From the NCBI GenBank assembly GCA_030063045.1, contig JAQSEB010000107.1:558001-622000 (forward strand): DNA of 64,000 nt, read 5' to 3'. Made by a program: the position numbers and the translations under genes. The first letter of the stretch is position 1, and each line of letters starts with the position of its first letter. This stretch comes from Pratylenchus scribneri (lineage: Eukaryota; Nematoda; Chromadorea; Rhabditida; Pratylenchidae). The notes under the pieces were generated by a model. That model searched no databases, was not told where the DNA came from, and was given only the letters and a program-made list of their open reading frames with translations. Of the stretch, positions 12,065-24,995 are shown piece by piece.

Positions 12065-14511
12065 TTTTTTTTATTTTTAAAGAATTATTAAAAGGAAAAA
12101 CTTGGCAAAGCTCAGGAATAAAAATTTTTAAATATTTTTTATAACCCATAAAATTTACTTAATAAAAAACAAATAATTGAAAATAATTTGACAATGATTA
12201 TAAAAAATCTGTCTGGGCTGACCAAAAAATTATATATAAAATTAAATAAAAAAATGCAAATAACATAAATGAGTTGATGTGCTTTGGGATGCCGCTTTTT
12301 GTGATGATGAAATTAGACATGAGAGTAAAATCTAGCAAAAAGGGTTAGAAGGGTAAAATACAGATATTGAAATTTAAAATTCATTTATAAAAATTTTATC
12401 TCAACTTTTTGGTTCTATTATCAATTTTTTATTATTTACTATAATCAATCGTTTACAATGAAATTTTAAAGTTAATTTTAAAGAACTTTAATTTTTTAAA
12501 CCATAAAATTTTTTCAATAAGGAAGCGAAATAATAAAGATAATTTTGAAATTTATATAAAAATTTCGGCAATGGACAGGATCATTAATAAAAATAGAACA
12601 TTAAAAGCAAAAAAAAGCCAATAAAACAAATAGTTAAAATGACAGACAATATTCGATCAACTTTTTTCCCGATCAGATAATATGCATTTGAATTCCTTTT
12701 GGATGCCACATTTATATGATAAAATATGGCAATAGCAATTGAAAACACCCCGATGCAGCTAGGCTGAGCTCGGTTTTTTTGACAAATGCATAATTTACAT
12801 CCGATTTTAATCCTGATAATAAAATTGAGTTTTATTAGAAGCTCGTCATAAAATATATTAAAAAGTCGTAAAATATGGAAGATAAGAATTAAGCTCCATT
12901 TTAGAGAAAGGGCACATCAATTCCTTTTGGATACTTTTGGAAAAGATATGTTTTAAAATTCTAAAGCCAGCATTAAAAAATATGTTTAATAAAATTTTAT
13001 TAAAAATTTTCTCATAATATTCTTGAAGGAATTATCTTTAATAAATTATAAGCAATAAATTAAAAAATTATTATAATATTTGTAAATTTAAATAATATAC
13101 AAATTATGATTGATTTTGCGCACAATATATATTCCAATTTTATTCAATCTCAGCATAGAAAAATTCTCCTATTATTAATCATCCATTTTTTTAAAATTAT
13201 TTCATAATTTTTGATCATCCTCATGCATCTCTTCAATTTCCTCAATAATTTGTTTTATAATTTATTTCATTTTCCTTAATTCTTTATATTTTATACTTAA
13301 AATTTCTTTTTCTTTATTCCTTCACTCCATCATTTAATTTTTGGACAAAAAGTCCAAAATTTTATAAAAAAACAAAACGCTAAAAAGGCGCAAATTTAAC
13401 TGACCCTTTAAGGTTGACGGACAGACAGACTAACAAATCCGTTTAGTATATTAGGAAGTATATTAGGATTTTATTTTAATTTAATAAAAAATTATTTCAG
13501 ATTTTCTTTTGTTATTTTATTTTTTAATATTTATGGTCATGATTGCCGTTGTTTTTTATAATCATTAAAGAATTTTTGGATTTATTTAATTTCCTCAATA
13601 AAAAAATTTTATGAGTTATAAAAAAATTAATTTTTTATAATGTTCTCCAGTTCATCAATTTTTTTTATAATGATTGCAATTATTATTTGTTTTATTTACT
13701 TTATTACTGGAAAATTTTATGAATTATAAAAAATTTTTAATGTTCTTTAAAATTTTCATTGTAAAACGAATCAATTTATAATTAAGGATTTAAAGAAAAA
13801 TAGAGGCAAAATAAATAAATGTAATTTTTTTTTGCCCATTTTAGTATATTTTTTGAAAAGTATTCAAAATGAATTCAAATGCTTTTTCCATTGATAATAG
13901 TATCAAATATTGTTCGATTTTTGTCCTTCACTTGTTTTTTGCTTTATTTAAGAACCACCTCTTATAAAATTTAATATTCATTTTCTACCATTCATTACAA
14001 AAATCAAGCGGAAATTATGCATTTGTCAAAGATTCGGCCTCAACACAACGGCAAATTCTTTTGTTCCTTCTTCTGTTTTTTTTATTAAAAATTTCGCTCG
14101 GATGGAGATGATAGATTTTTAACTCTTTTCAAAAATTCTCCTTTAATTTAAAAAAACAAATAGAAAAAATTTATGGGTTCAAAAAATATGTTTACAAATT
14201 TTTAATTCTAAATAAATTAAAAATATTATTGATTAAATAAATTTACAGAAGTTTTAAAATTAAATAATAATATTTTAATATTATTGTAAACATTAAGTAT
14301 AAAAATTTTTCCAATGAATAATTAAATTTTTAAATTTTTGCTGAAATTATTCAATTCTTGCGCGATTGTGCTCCATGTCAGAAAAATGACATTGTCAAAA
14401 AAATTTAATTATTATTTTTTTTTATTTATTCATTATTTTTTCATTTAAAATTTTAAAACACCTTTAATTTTTTGATAAAAAAAAATAATAAAACAATAAA
14501 TAAATAGTAAT
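12065..14511. other. Gene-free field of old dispersed repeats
   Basis: Decayed module copies near 12132 and 12498 (forward) and 13590 and 13715 (reverse). A phrase similar to TTGAATTCCTTTTGGAT recurs near 12690 and 12920, and an AAAGATTCGGCCT-like phrase near 14027 (also reversed near 5145). No gene seen. Confidence 0.5.
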
Positions 14512-14519
14512 GGGCTTTC

Positions 14520-15139
14520 GGCAAACGTGCAGAAGTGTGGTCCCTCCGGGTTTTGAATTTAAAAATAAGGGAAACAATTTTTTAAGGGTCGTTTGATGCG
14601 CTGAATACGAATCTGAGCTCGGATTTTTTATATCTTGCCATCTTGGTAAGATAATGCCAACTCTTACCAAGAAAAAGCATAGGGGGGACCAAGGGCATTT
14701 TTGGTGAAAATTTTTACATAGCCAAATAATAGCTCATTTAACGCAGCTCGTCGAGCTGAATCTAATGGTACCATTTTTAATGAATAATATTACATTTTAA
14801 GCAAGTTAGTTGTCCGAATATCTTACCAAGACCAATCATTCTTTTGGTCATAACTTACCTACATTGCAATATTATTCATTAAAAATGGTACCATTAGATT
14901 CAGCTCGACGAGCTGCGTTAATTGAGCTATTATTTGGCTATGTAAAAATTTTCACCAAAAATGCCCTTGGTCCCTCCTATGCTTTTTCTTGGTAAGAGTT
15001 GGCATTATCTTACCAAGATAGCAAGATATAAAAAATCCGAGCTCAGATTCGTATTCAGCGCATCAAACTACCCCTAAAAAATTGTTTCCCTTATTTTTAA
15101 ATTCAAAACCCGGAGGGACCACACTTCTGCACGTTTGCC
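14520..15139. mobile_element. Foldback element A, 620 bp
   Basis: Almost the whole element is one palindrome: arms of about 300 bp start GGCAAACGTGCAGAAGTG and are nearly identical after reverse complementation, meeting near 14830. An exact 8-bp target duplication GGGCTTTC flanks it (14512-14519 and 15140-15147). It shares GGCAA ends, 8-bp duplication and internal landmarks (GGTAAGATAATGCCAAC, GGGACCAAGGGCATTTT, AATGGTACCATTTTT) with the element at 19565. No transposase. The 61- and 68-codon frames are palindrome by-products. Confidence 0.88.
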
Positions 15140-15147
15140 GGGCTTTC

Positions 15148-18100
15148 AATATTTATGCGTTTCATTTTTAAATATTTTTGAATTAAATCAATCTTATGCA
15201 GTGGGGTTTAAATTCACTTTTTTGAATTCTTTAAATTAAAAAAAATACTATTAAAATATTTTTATAACTCATAAAATTTTCTTAATAAGGAAATTAAAAA
15301 ATTCAAAAAATTTTTTAATGATTATAAAAATTCGGGTCAATGAAAACCAATAAAATATTAAAAAATAAAAAATGTAAATAACAAAAAATCTGAAATAATT
15401 TTTTTAAATTTAAAATTAATTAATTATAAACCTCATAGATATATATAATTAAAAAATAAATAATACCTATGATTTATTTTTTTGCTAAATTCGTCTGACT
15501 GTGTTGTTGAATTTTAATGCAATTTCCGTGGGATTTTGTGGTGATTAGTAAAATTGGTTAATAAAAATTCATTTAACTTCATAAAAAAATAGTACCAAAT
15601 TTTGTAATTTTATTAACCAATTTTTAATGAAATTAAAAAAAAGATGGCATAGAATTTTGTTAAATTTATATTCTAAATGACCAACCCACAATTTGAAGGT
15701 GAATTTCCGTATTTTTTTTATATTTTTATTTTTTTTATTTTGTTTGTATTTAATTTAAACCGTTTGAGCAATATTTAAATAAGCCTCTAAATTTAAGTAT
15801 AAAAATTAAAGAAAATAAAAATTCTATGGGCTCTAAATTTTTATTTTTCGAATGAGTAATAATTACATCTGCTGATAGGGTCAAAAATTGTAAAATTTAA
15901 AAAATCATTATTTTTAAACTCATAAAGAATTTTTTGATTCTTAATTTAATATTCATTCTAATTAAATTTAAGCGATAAATAGACAGACAAAAAACCAGTT
16001 CATAAAATAATTTAATTTAAAATAAAAAATATGAAAAAATTTATTTTATTTATGAATTATAAATTTAGATTAAAAATTATATTTTTAAACTCATAAAGAA
16101 TTTTTTGATTCTTAATTTAATATTCATTCTAATTAAATTAAGCGTTAAATAAGACAGACAAAAAACCAATTCATAAAATAATTTAAATTAAAAATAAAAA
16201 AATATGAAAAAATTTATTTTATTTATGAATTTAAATTTAGATTAAAAATTATATTTTAAATTTTAGATATATAGAGAAAAAATAAAATAATAAAAAGCAT
16301 TGATTTTTTAAAATTGGAAAAAATGAATAAAAATTTAATTTTTCTGAATTGAAATAAAATTAACAGATCAGCTATATGGTTGGTTAGAGTGAAGATTGGA
16401 TGAAGGCTTGGCGGAAGATGCACTTCAAAAATGGGATCAACGATTTTTGATAATCAAAGGTTGTGTGGATCTATGACTTTTCGATGCATCATCGGTTAAA
16501 AATTTTTTAATTATTTTTAAGATTTTAATTTGTCTCCATTTTGGTTCATTTTTTCATAAATGAATAATAAAATGGAAAGTAAATAAAAATATTTTTGAAA
16601 ATTTTTGTCTGTTTCAATTTTTCAACTATTTTTTAAAAATAAATTCAAACATAGTCATAATTAAATTCAATTTTTTTATAACATTTAAAATTCAAAATTA
16701 AAATAGAATCTAATTAAAAAAATTATTATTTAAAAAAAAATAAAATTTTTGAAACCATAAAATTTTATGTCTTTTTTTTAATAAAAAGATAGCATTTTTG
16801 TATAAATTCAATAAATATTATCGTCATTCCCGATGTGCATAATAAATTTTTAATGAAAATAAAAAAAATAAAATTATTTTACTAAGGAAATTAAATAAAT
16901 TTAAGGTTTTCGCAAAAATTATAAAAAACATTGAAAACAATACATGATCATTAAAAAATTATAATATAAAAATATAAAATTAATGAATAAAAGCAAATGA
17001 ATCTTGAATTTATTTTAATTTTAATTTTTTATTGAACGATATTTGCAAGGTTCCTTTTACTGCAAACATTTTTTAAATTTATTTACTTCCTTATTGAGAA
17101 ATTTTATGGGTTATATAAATTTTAAGAAAAATTGCATCAAATAAAGGGAAAAAGACATACTTTTTCAAAAGTATATCTAAAAAGAATTCATGTGCCATTT
17201 CTTTAAAATTTTCAAACTATTTATAAACCATAAATTTTTCCTAAAAAGAAAATAAATAAATTTAAATTTTGCAATAGTTATATAAAAATAAATTGTCAGC
17301 TGATCTTCGATCAAAAAGGAATTTTTTACAATAAATATATTTTTTATAACTCATAAACATTTTTAAATATGGAAATTAAATAAATTTAAAAATTTCTCAA
17401 TAATTATAAAAAAAACATCAGCAGAAAACTAAACAAGTAAACTATTAAAATTAAGAAAATAAAATAGAAAATTTAAAGAAAAATAAAATTATTCTGAACG
17501 AATCGTTTTATTAAATTAAAAATAAAATTATTATAAATATAATATTTATATAACTATAAATTCTTTAAATACATAAATAATGTTAGATTATGAATATGCA
17601 CAATTTCCATTCATTTCGGTAATAATATTAGACATTTCTATTTTTGAACATTTAATTTGGAAAATTGGGAAAAATGCGTATGGAAAAGGCATGAGAATGA
17701 GAACGAAATTACATTTTAAAATGCGAAAGACAAAAATCATGCTTGATTTTGGCAATTATTCACAAAAACACATGTATTTCTTATAGACTTTTAAAAAAAA
17801 TATGCTTAAATTTTTAAGCCAACATACAAAATTTTGTTCATTAAAATTTTATCAAATATTTTTCCCATATTTTTTTAATGAAATTTATCTTATTTAATAA
17901 ATTATTAGCAATTTCATTAAAATTTTTTATATTTTTTATAACCCATAAAATTTCTTTAATAAGGAAAGTAAATAAATAAAAATAATTTGTCAATGATAAA
18001 AAAGAAGTGTCGAGACAACCATTGGAAAATAAAAATATAAAAAAATAAAATAAAAAATATAAAAAAAGACAAATTCTTAATAAATAAAATAAAATTATTA

Positions 18101-18881
18101 GTTTCTCATATTTTTGTCCACTGGGTTCAACAGGAAAATTGGGAGATGTATAAAAAAATGTATTAAAGACAAAACACAAAAAATTTTTAATAAAATTGTA
18201 ATAAATAAATATTAAATTTCACTAGCTTTAACTTGTTCTTAAAAATTTTAAATTTTATAGAATTTTCAATTGAATTTATTGAAAAGATTAAAAAAATTGT
18301 GAAAAATTTTAATTAATAAATTTTAAATTTTAATTTGCCAATTTAAGCAAATCTATTTGAATTGTAACATTATAAAAAATTCACGTGCTTTTTCTCTGCT
18401 CAATACAATATTTGGGTCGATATTTTTCTTCAATATTTTATAGATTTTTTTGTTGGATTTTTGAATCAAGAATAAAAATTAACAATTTTACCATCATACA
18501 AAAATCTAGCAGAAATTTTGCCCTTGACAAAAATTCTACATGTTATCTATTAATTTTTTATTTTTTAAACTCATAAAATATTTACCTTTTTTTAATTTAA
18601 TATACAAATTAATTAATCGTCTAAATTCAGTATATGTCACTAGTATGGAAACCGAATAAATTTAAAATGAAAATAAAAAATTAATTTTTTAATTGAATGC
18701 GGATTAACTAGAAAAATATATGAGATCGCTTTACGAAGAGCCATCAAACTGTGACCTATCAAAGAAAAAATGTTTTTAAATAAAAAAATAACTAAATAAC
18801 TTCGAAGTCAAATCATTTTTTCAATAAAATCATTCCAAATATTTCTTCACAATCTTTTCTTCAATTCCGATGCCATCAAAA
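15148..18881. other. Gene-free A+T-rich field
   Basis: Contains the tandem duplication at 15911-16253, module copies near 15265, 17228, 17348 and 17940, and a short inverted repeat (AAATTGGTTAATAAAA / TTTTATTAACCAATTT) at about 15555-15620. One island, about 16367-16465 after TTAACAG, reads RLDEGLAEDALQKWDQRF but has an in-frame TGA just upstream; possibly a decayed exon. The 112-codon minus frame at 17841-18179 is Leu/Phe-rich A/T sequence, not a gene. Confidence 0.45.
15911..16253. repeat. 171-bp tandem duplication
   Basis: TTTTTAAACTCATAAAGAAT starts at 15911 and again at 16082. The two units match almost throughout (shared landmark AGACAGACAAAAAACCA), with a few one-base indels. Confidence 0.85.
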
Positions 18882-19043
18882 TTATGCTTCCATATTTGAT
18901 GTTGCCACCGGAAGTGCAGCTGCTGGTTGTGTCCCCAGAATTGGTGCTGGATGTTGTGCTGCCATACTTCTTTGTTGTGCCTCAACAATTGTACAAAGAC
19001 GGAGGCGTTCCAATTCATATTGCTTCTCAGTTTCGTATCCGAT
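18882..19043 (-). pseudogene. Terminal exon-like fragment, related to 10005-10100
   Basis: On the minus strand a frame runs GYETEKQYELERLRLC, then through VEAQQRSMAAQHPAPILG and an Ala/Pro-rich tail, and stops at TAA (18882-18884). Composition is clearly more balanced than the surroundings. It shares ELERxRLC(A/T)xxEA with the plus-strand fragment at 10005. A 62-codon overlapping frame also exists here, but the reading given is longer and better composed. Probably the last exon of an unidentified gene, or a retained copy of it. No upstream exon found. Confidence 0.4.
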
Positions 19044-19556
19044 TAAATTTATCTCTATTGGATTTTATTTCTAAGAATTTCGTTCAGCCATGAGTTTCCA
19101 TATTTTACAAAAATCCAATAAAATAAGACATTTTAAATTACAAATTATAAAAATAATTTACGAGAAACAAAAATTTTATATTGCTATTTTGGCACTTTAT
19201 TGAAGGAAAATTTCATTTTAAAAATGTAAACGTTTTTGAAAAATATTTTCCTTTACTTGAGAAGGGCTACCAAAAAATACCAAAAACTTGAAATGAAAAT
19301 TGTTGACTAATTCGATAAACTTTATTAAAAAGAACAAAATATAAATATAAATGTAAAAATTAATAATTTGCTAATTTTAAAAATTACGGGATTTCTTTAT
19401 TTGCAAATCTATAGCTATTGTAAGTTTAGTTTGCATCTCATAAAATTATTTATTAAACAAATTATTATTAAAAAATATTCCAGAATCCGAATAAAAAAAT
19501 TTTCCTGAAGGATGTTCGATTAAAAATGAAATTTGAAAATAAAAATTAAATAAATA
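19044..19556. other. A+T-rich gene-free stretch
   Basis: Low complexity with one dispersed-module copy near 19432 (GCATCTCATAAAATTATT). Confidence 0.5.
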
Positions 19557-19564
19557 AAATAAAA

Positions 19565-20158
19565 GGCAATCCTAAAGAATCTGGGACACAAAATAAAAAA
19601 TTTTTTAAAACACATTTCTAAAGGTAATCGATGGCGTAGAACACGAATCTCACATGTATTTTTTCATATCTCACCATCTTGGTAAGATAATGCCAACTTT
19701 TACCATGGAAAAGCAAAAGGGGGACCAAGGGCATTTTGGGTGAAAATTTTTACATATACAAATTATAAATTCATTCAATGCAGTTCGTCATGCTGAATCG
19801 AATGGTACCATTTTTATTGAATAATGTTGCAATATAGGCAAGTTAGAAGTCAAAACATCTTACCAAGATAAATATTTCTTTTGGTCATAACTTGCAATAA
19901 ATGAATATTATCTTGTAAAAATGATACCATCGATTTTACATGCCGAACTGCGTTGATTGAGCTATTTTGTGGCAATATTTTTCACCAAAATTGGCCTTTG
20001 TCCCCCTTTTGGTTTTTCATGGTAAAAGTCGGCATTTCCATACGAAGATGGCAAGTTATTACAAAAAGAATGTCAGATTCGTTCTCTAGGCTCCCGATTA
20101 CCCTTATAATGCATTTTTAAAAAATTTTATTTTGTGTCCCAGATTCTTTAGGATTGCC
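19565..20158. mobile_element. Foldback element B, 594 bp
   Basis: Ends GGCAATCCTAAAGAATCTGG / reverse complement, interior largely palindromic but more diverged than element A. Exact 8-bp target duplication AAATAAAA (19557-19564 and 20159-20166). Same family as 14520-15139 from shared GGCAA ends and shared interior phrases. No open frame. Confidence 0.88.
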
Positions 20159-20166
20159 AAATAAAA

Positions 20167-20950
20167 AATTATTCAATTAATAATTACATCATCAATTCAA
20201 AATTGAAAAAAATTTAGCCAATAATAATTCGTAAAACTTTTTATTTCAAATGTATTACATTAAATAAATAAATTTGATTAATCAATTCAAAATGGAATAC
20301 AATTAATCTATATAAAAATGCCATTTCCTTTATAAATTAAATTGATATTAATAAGCTAGATTTGAATTATTTTTCATTTTTTTCATTTAAGTTTGCATAT
20401 TGAATCCCATAAATTTTAGATAAAAAATAATATTAAAATCATAGTTATTCTGGATTCTTCAAATTGTAATGGAGCACAGTGAAGAGGTCAAATTCAAATT
20501 TAAATAAAATTAATAAAATAAAACTGTCAATCAAATTATAAATCATATGGATTCAATACATTGTACTATTATTTTGTTGATTTTTTTGGGGCAAGAATCA
20601 TCTCTTTTAATGATAAAAATTCACATTTTTCGAATTAGTTGCTACAAGCGCTCGGTCGCCGCTTCGCGGCTCCCGAGCGCTTGCTAAACGCCATTAAAAA
20701 ATTATATAAATTGAATACTTAATTAATAATAATAATAATCAGACTATTTAGATGTACTTTTTACAAATTTTGAGGGTTCGAATCTGGAATTAAAGATTTA
20801 TATATTCTTGTTTTTTACTATTGTGCACTTTAATTATTCTTTTTTTTCCTATGGAACCATTTTTGGTCTAATTTACGATCTGTGGCCAATTTTAACTCAG
20901 TTTTTCTTTTTTGTTTTACATGCGGCTCGAAAATTGGAGTCTTTTTATTT
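20167..20950. other. A+T-rich gene-free stretch with one GC hairpin
   Basis: Nothing coding. Holds the hairpin at 20645-20683, listed separately. Confidence 0.5.
20645..20683. repeat. GC-rich hairpin
   Basis: CAAGCGCTCGG pairs perfectly with CCGAGCGCTTG. The loop itself contains GCCGCTTCGCGGC, the same nested hairpin found in the GC-rich modules at 3.6, 3.9 and 38.3 kb. Immediately followed by CTAA. Could be a terminal hairpin of a short Helitron-like relic. Confidence 0.5.
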
Positions 20951-22090
20951 GTTTTTCCAAACATTTTTAATTTTCAAACATTTTATTAAAAATTTGTTTT
21001 TCTAAATAATTTTTGTTTTTGTTCTTCCAAACATTTTGTGTTTTTACTCTCCCAAACATTTCTTTTTATTTCACAAACATTTATGTTTTTATTTCTTCAA
21101 AATTTTATTTTTTTGCTTCTCCAATCTCCAAACATTTTATATTTTTATTCTCCCCACATTTGAGTTTTTTTTTCTTCCAAAAGTTTTGTGTTTTTTGTTT
21201 CGCAAACATTTGTATTTTTGATTCCCAGATATTTTGTGTTTTTTTTTGTTCTTCCCAACAATTTGTGTGTATTTGTTTTTTCAAAAATTTTGTATTTTAG
21301 TTCTCCCAAACATTTTGTATTTTTGATTTCCAAGCATTTTCTTTTTGTTCTTCCCAACAATTTGTGTGTATTTGTTTTTTCAAAAATTTTGTATTTTAGT
21401 TCTCCCAAACATTTTTTATTTTTGATTTTCAGGCATATTCTTTTTGTTCTTCCCAATTTGTTGTATTTTTGATTCCCAAACATTTTTTATTTTTTTTGTT
21501 CTCCCAAGCATTTTATGTCTTTGTTCTTCCTAACATTTTGATTTTTTGTTCTTCCCAAACATTTTATGTTTTTGTTCACCCAAGCATTTCTTTTTGTTTC
21601 CCAAATATTTTATTTTACTTTATCAAATTTTATGGTTTTGTTTGTATTTTCCAAAAATTTTTCCTTTTCTGAACATTTTGGATGTTTTATGTGTTTTTGT
21701 TTTTAGAAATGTTTGTATTCTCCAAACATTTAATATTTTGTTTTCTCAAATATTTTTTTTATATGTTTTGTCCCCTGATGTTTCTATTCTCCAATTTGTA
21801 TTTTTTCCCCAAACATTTGTGTTTTTATTTTCCAAACTTTTTTTGTTTTTGTTTACGAAACATTGTTTGGTTTTATTTTTCCAAAGATTTTTGATTTTAC
21901 GTTTTTTTTTTTCAAATGTTTTCTGTTTTTTGTTCCCCCAAAAACTTGATGTTTATATTTTTTTATTTTTTCAAAAAGTTTGTTTTCACCAAAGTTTTGT
22001 ATTTTTGTTTAACATTTATGATTTTTGTTAATAACATTTCGTGCTTTTTGTTTCCCAAATATTTTGCATCTTTGTTTTTCCAAAAAAATA
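20951..22090. repeat. T-rich degenerate minisatellite field
   Basis: Over 1.1 kb of degenerate ~25-35-bp units of the type TTTTGTTCTTCCCAAACATTT. A near-exact ~100-bp higher-order duplication lies at about 21243 and 21343 (both contain CCCAACAATTTGTGTGTATT). Phe/Leu/Cys-rich frames in several phases, up to 161 codons, are by-products. No gene. Confidence 0.85.
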
Positions 22091-23727
22091 ATAGTTGGAT
22101 AAATTGTCTCATTTTTAAATTTTTCTTGGCGTTATGTTTACACACACGAACAGAACTCATTTAGTAATAAGTGATTTTAGCTCGCCATTCATCTTTTCAA
22201 TGTGATACAATTAATGCATATTATATTAATTATTGTATAAATTTGTAATTTCACTTATCCATTGCTTAGTGATAAGAATTACAATTTAATTTGTTGATTT
22301 AGTAAATTTATTGAATAAATAATTTTACAATAATTTTGGGAAAAATTCTTTCCAAACTCATAAATTGTTCTTTGATTTATTTCGACATTTCAAAGAAATA
22401 ACAGTATAATGATTAAAATAGTCTTCCGAATGATGCAAATTTTAAAGAAAAATTAAAATTAAATAAAAATAATTTAGAACAGCCATATTTAGTATATATA
22501 TATTTGTTTAGTCGACAATTAAAAGTGTACAATTTAAAAAGGGAATGATTATTTAAATTTTTGACCTAAAATTTAGACTTCTAAGCTAAAATTGTATTTA
22601 TCATATTTTTCCAGGAAATAGATTGTTCCGCTGAGATAAGAAATTTTAAAATAGTTATATTCCAAATAGAATTGGTGTTAAAATTAATTGAACATATTTT
22701 TATTTTATTCGATTTAATTTTTATTTTCAAATTTCATTTTTTGGATTATTTGGTCAATGAAAATTTTTTAAAACATTGTTTAATATTTTATAATAATTTA
22801 TTTACCAAATAATTTTATGTGATACAAACTAAATTTTCAATATGGGAATTAATAAAATAAGTGAAAAGTTATATTGAAATATAATATAAATTAATCATAA
22901 AATTTAAATAATAAGACAGGCAATATCTAATGAGAAAAATATTTTGAACGGATCATTTTCAAAAAATCATTCCGATCGATCGGTGCTATGCTAATTCCTT
23001 GACTTCATCTGATTCTTTTTCCAATTCCATGTCAACTGTTGTTATTGCTCATTACAATAGGAAATTTCCATTTCAATAAAAAATTTGGATATGTAATTAG
23101 ATACTTTCGACATTTTTCATACGCTTACAATCAGCAGAAGGTAAAATGAATTCTATAGAATGGGTCCTTAAAATTAATTAACATTTCCGGACTTAGTCTT
23201 AGCCCTTAGCCCCTAAAACCCATGCTCCGACCCTAGCCTAATCCTATTCCATAGTCCCTAAAAACCATGGTCTGATATATTAGCCCCTAATTCGGAAAAC
23301 CATGTCCGAGTCATGAACATTAAACCTATTAGCGAATTAATACATAGCATATTTTTTACAAGTTTAATTTAATTTATTTTGTTTTAAATTTTAATTTTGG
23401 TCACTTCATCCACGTGTTTTTTATAGATAAATAAAATTCTAAAATAAAAATAGTTGAAAATTTTCTTCATAATATAATGAATTACTTTTGGGGAATTTTG
23501 TTTTTTATAAAAGCTTTTCTATTTTAATTTCTGCACGTGCTTGCTGGTTGCTGCTTTCTTTCTTTATAAAGCAAAAACTAATTTAAAGATAAATTTATTA
23601 AAATTGATCAGTAAATATCTATGAGATTTTAAAAAATGCATTATTTTAATTAAAAACGTGTGATAAATTTAAATAAAATTATAAACAATACTCGGCTTAA
23701 AAAATTTAATAAATATTTTGCATATTT
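22091..23727. other. Gene-free A+T-rich field with a possible terminal exon
   Basis: On the minus strand near 22995-23040, after CAACAG, a short frame DMELEKESDEVKELA ends in TAG; it could be a terminal exon. A block at 23185-23320 repeats CCTAA/CCCTA-like phrases (AGCCCCTAAAACCCATG, GTCCCTAAAAACCATGG). A segment near 22690-22870 resembles 7755-7920, so both belong to a dispersed repeat. Confidence 0.35.
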
Positions 23728-24995
23728 AAAATTATATTGAGATTTTCCTGATATAAATTGCTGATAATTAATATCATGATTTTTTTTTTAAATAAAATAC
23801 TAATAAAAATCTAAAATAATTTTTTTACACTAAAAAAATAAATGATATTTTATAATTAAAATTTTAGGCAAAAAGTTGTGTCAGTCCATTCGGTTTAAAA
23901 GATTATTTCTTGAATCTTTCGAGGTTAAACTCAGAAAAAAATTGTCAAATATTTTCAATTTATTTGTTTTCAATTAATAGTAGCCTGCAAATGAATAAAT
24001 TTAATTCGATAAATAGCAATTTTAATTTAAATTTATAAATTTTTTGGATTGTTGTTCGATCAATTAATTATTTAAAAACACAAAGACTGAAACATTTATA
24101 ATAATTAAAATGAAAAAATTTATAAGATGTAAATTTTTAAATAAAAAAAATTCATTAATTACATTCCAATTCCTTTTTAATACTTGGGATATCGGATCAA
24201 TGGCTATGGTCAGCGGATTATGGAAATTCACTTATGCAAACTATTCAAAATTGAACTTTATTGAAATAAGTAAAATCTTATTGTATTTATGATTAATTAT
24301 ATATTAACTTGATTAATTGAATCAATTGTTATAGTACTGTAAAATTTACATCTCATAAATATTTATTCGCATAAAAATTTTAATAATTCATATCTAATTA
24401 GAAAGGAAATAAATTCATCGACAACAGCAAGCGGAGCGAAAATATTAAAATAATTTTAAAAAAAAAATTTTAAAATAAATTAATAAGAAAATTTATTTGC
24501 AAATTAAATAAAATTATATATATGTTGAAACGATTTTCATTTCATATTGTTTAATTAAATAAGAAGACAATAGTGTTCGAGTGATTCTAAAAGGATAACA
24601 TCCTCTAGCATAGATACGATAAAAACCAAAATTTATATATTACTAAGAGAATTAATTGAACAATTTTTAAAAATTTTCTTTTGTCCTAATTGGATAGTTC
24701 TCTTCCAAATTAGAGAAATTCAAAATTATTTTACAACCAATAAAATATTTTAGATTGTAAAATTATTAATTTAATGAAAAAAATTGGGTTTAAAAATAGG
24801 TTCAGTAAAAACAAACACATGATATTATATTTTTCAACACAGAAATTATTCCATAAAAAAAAATAATTTTTTAGGATTATGATAATTGTTCGCATATTTT
24901 GATTTATAAATAAAAAGGCAAAAAATATTATGCCAATTAATTATAATATTTTATTAAATTTCTTTAAATTTTTTTATCAAATTGGTTTAAATCTT
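23728..24995 (-). repeat. Right arm of the 1.28-kb inverted repeat
   Basis: Reverse complement of 10785-12064. The 60-codon frame at 24110 lies in it and is not matched by an open frame in the left arm, so it is not a gene. Confidence 0.8.

Noticed and set aside
20808..22164. Overlapping Phe/Cys-rich open frames up to 161 codons
   Set aside because: They follow the T-rich minisatellite in several phases and both strands, with no start context or balanced composition.
24110..24292. 60-codon frame starting MKKFIRCKFL
   Set aside because: Lies in the right arm of the inverted repeat and the matching left-arm sequence is not open.
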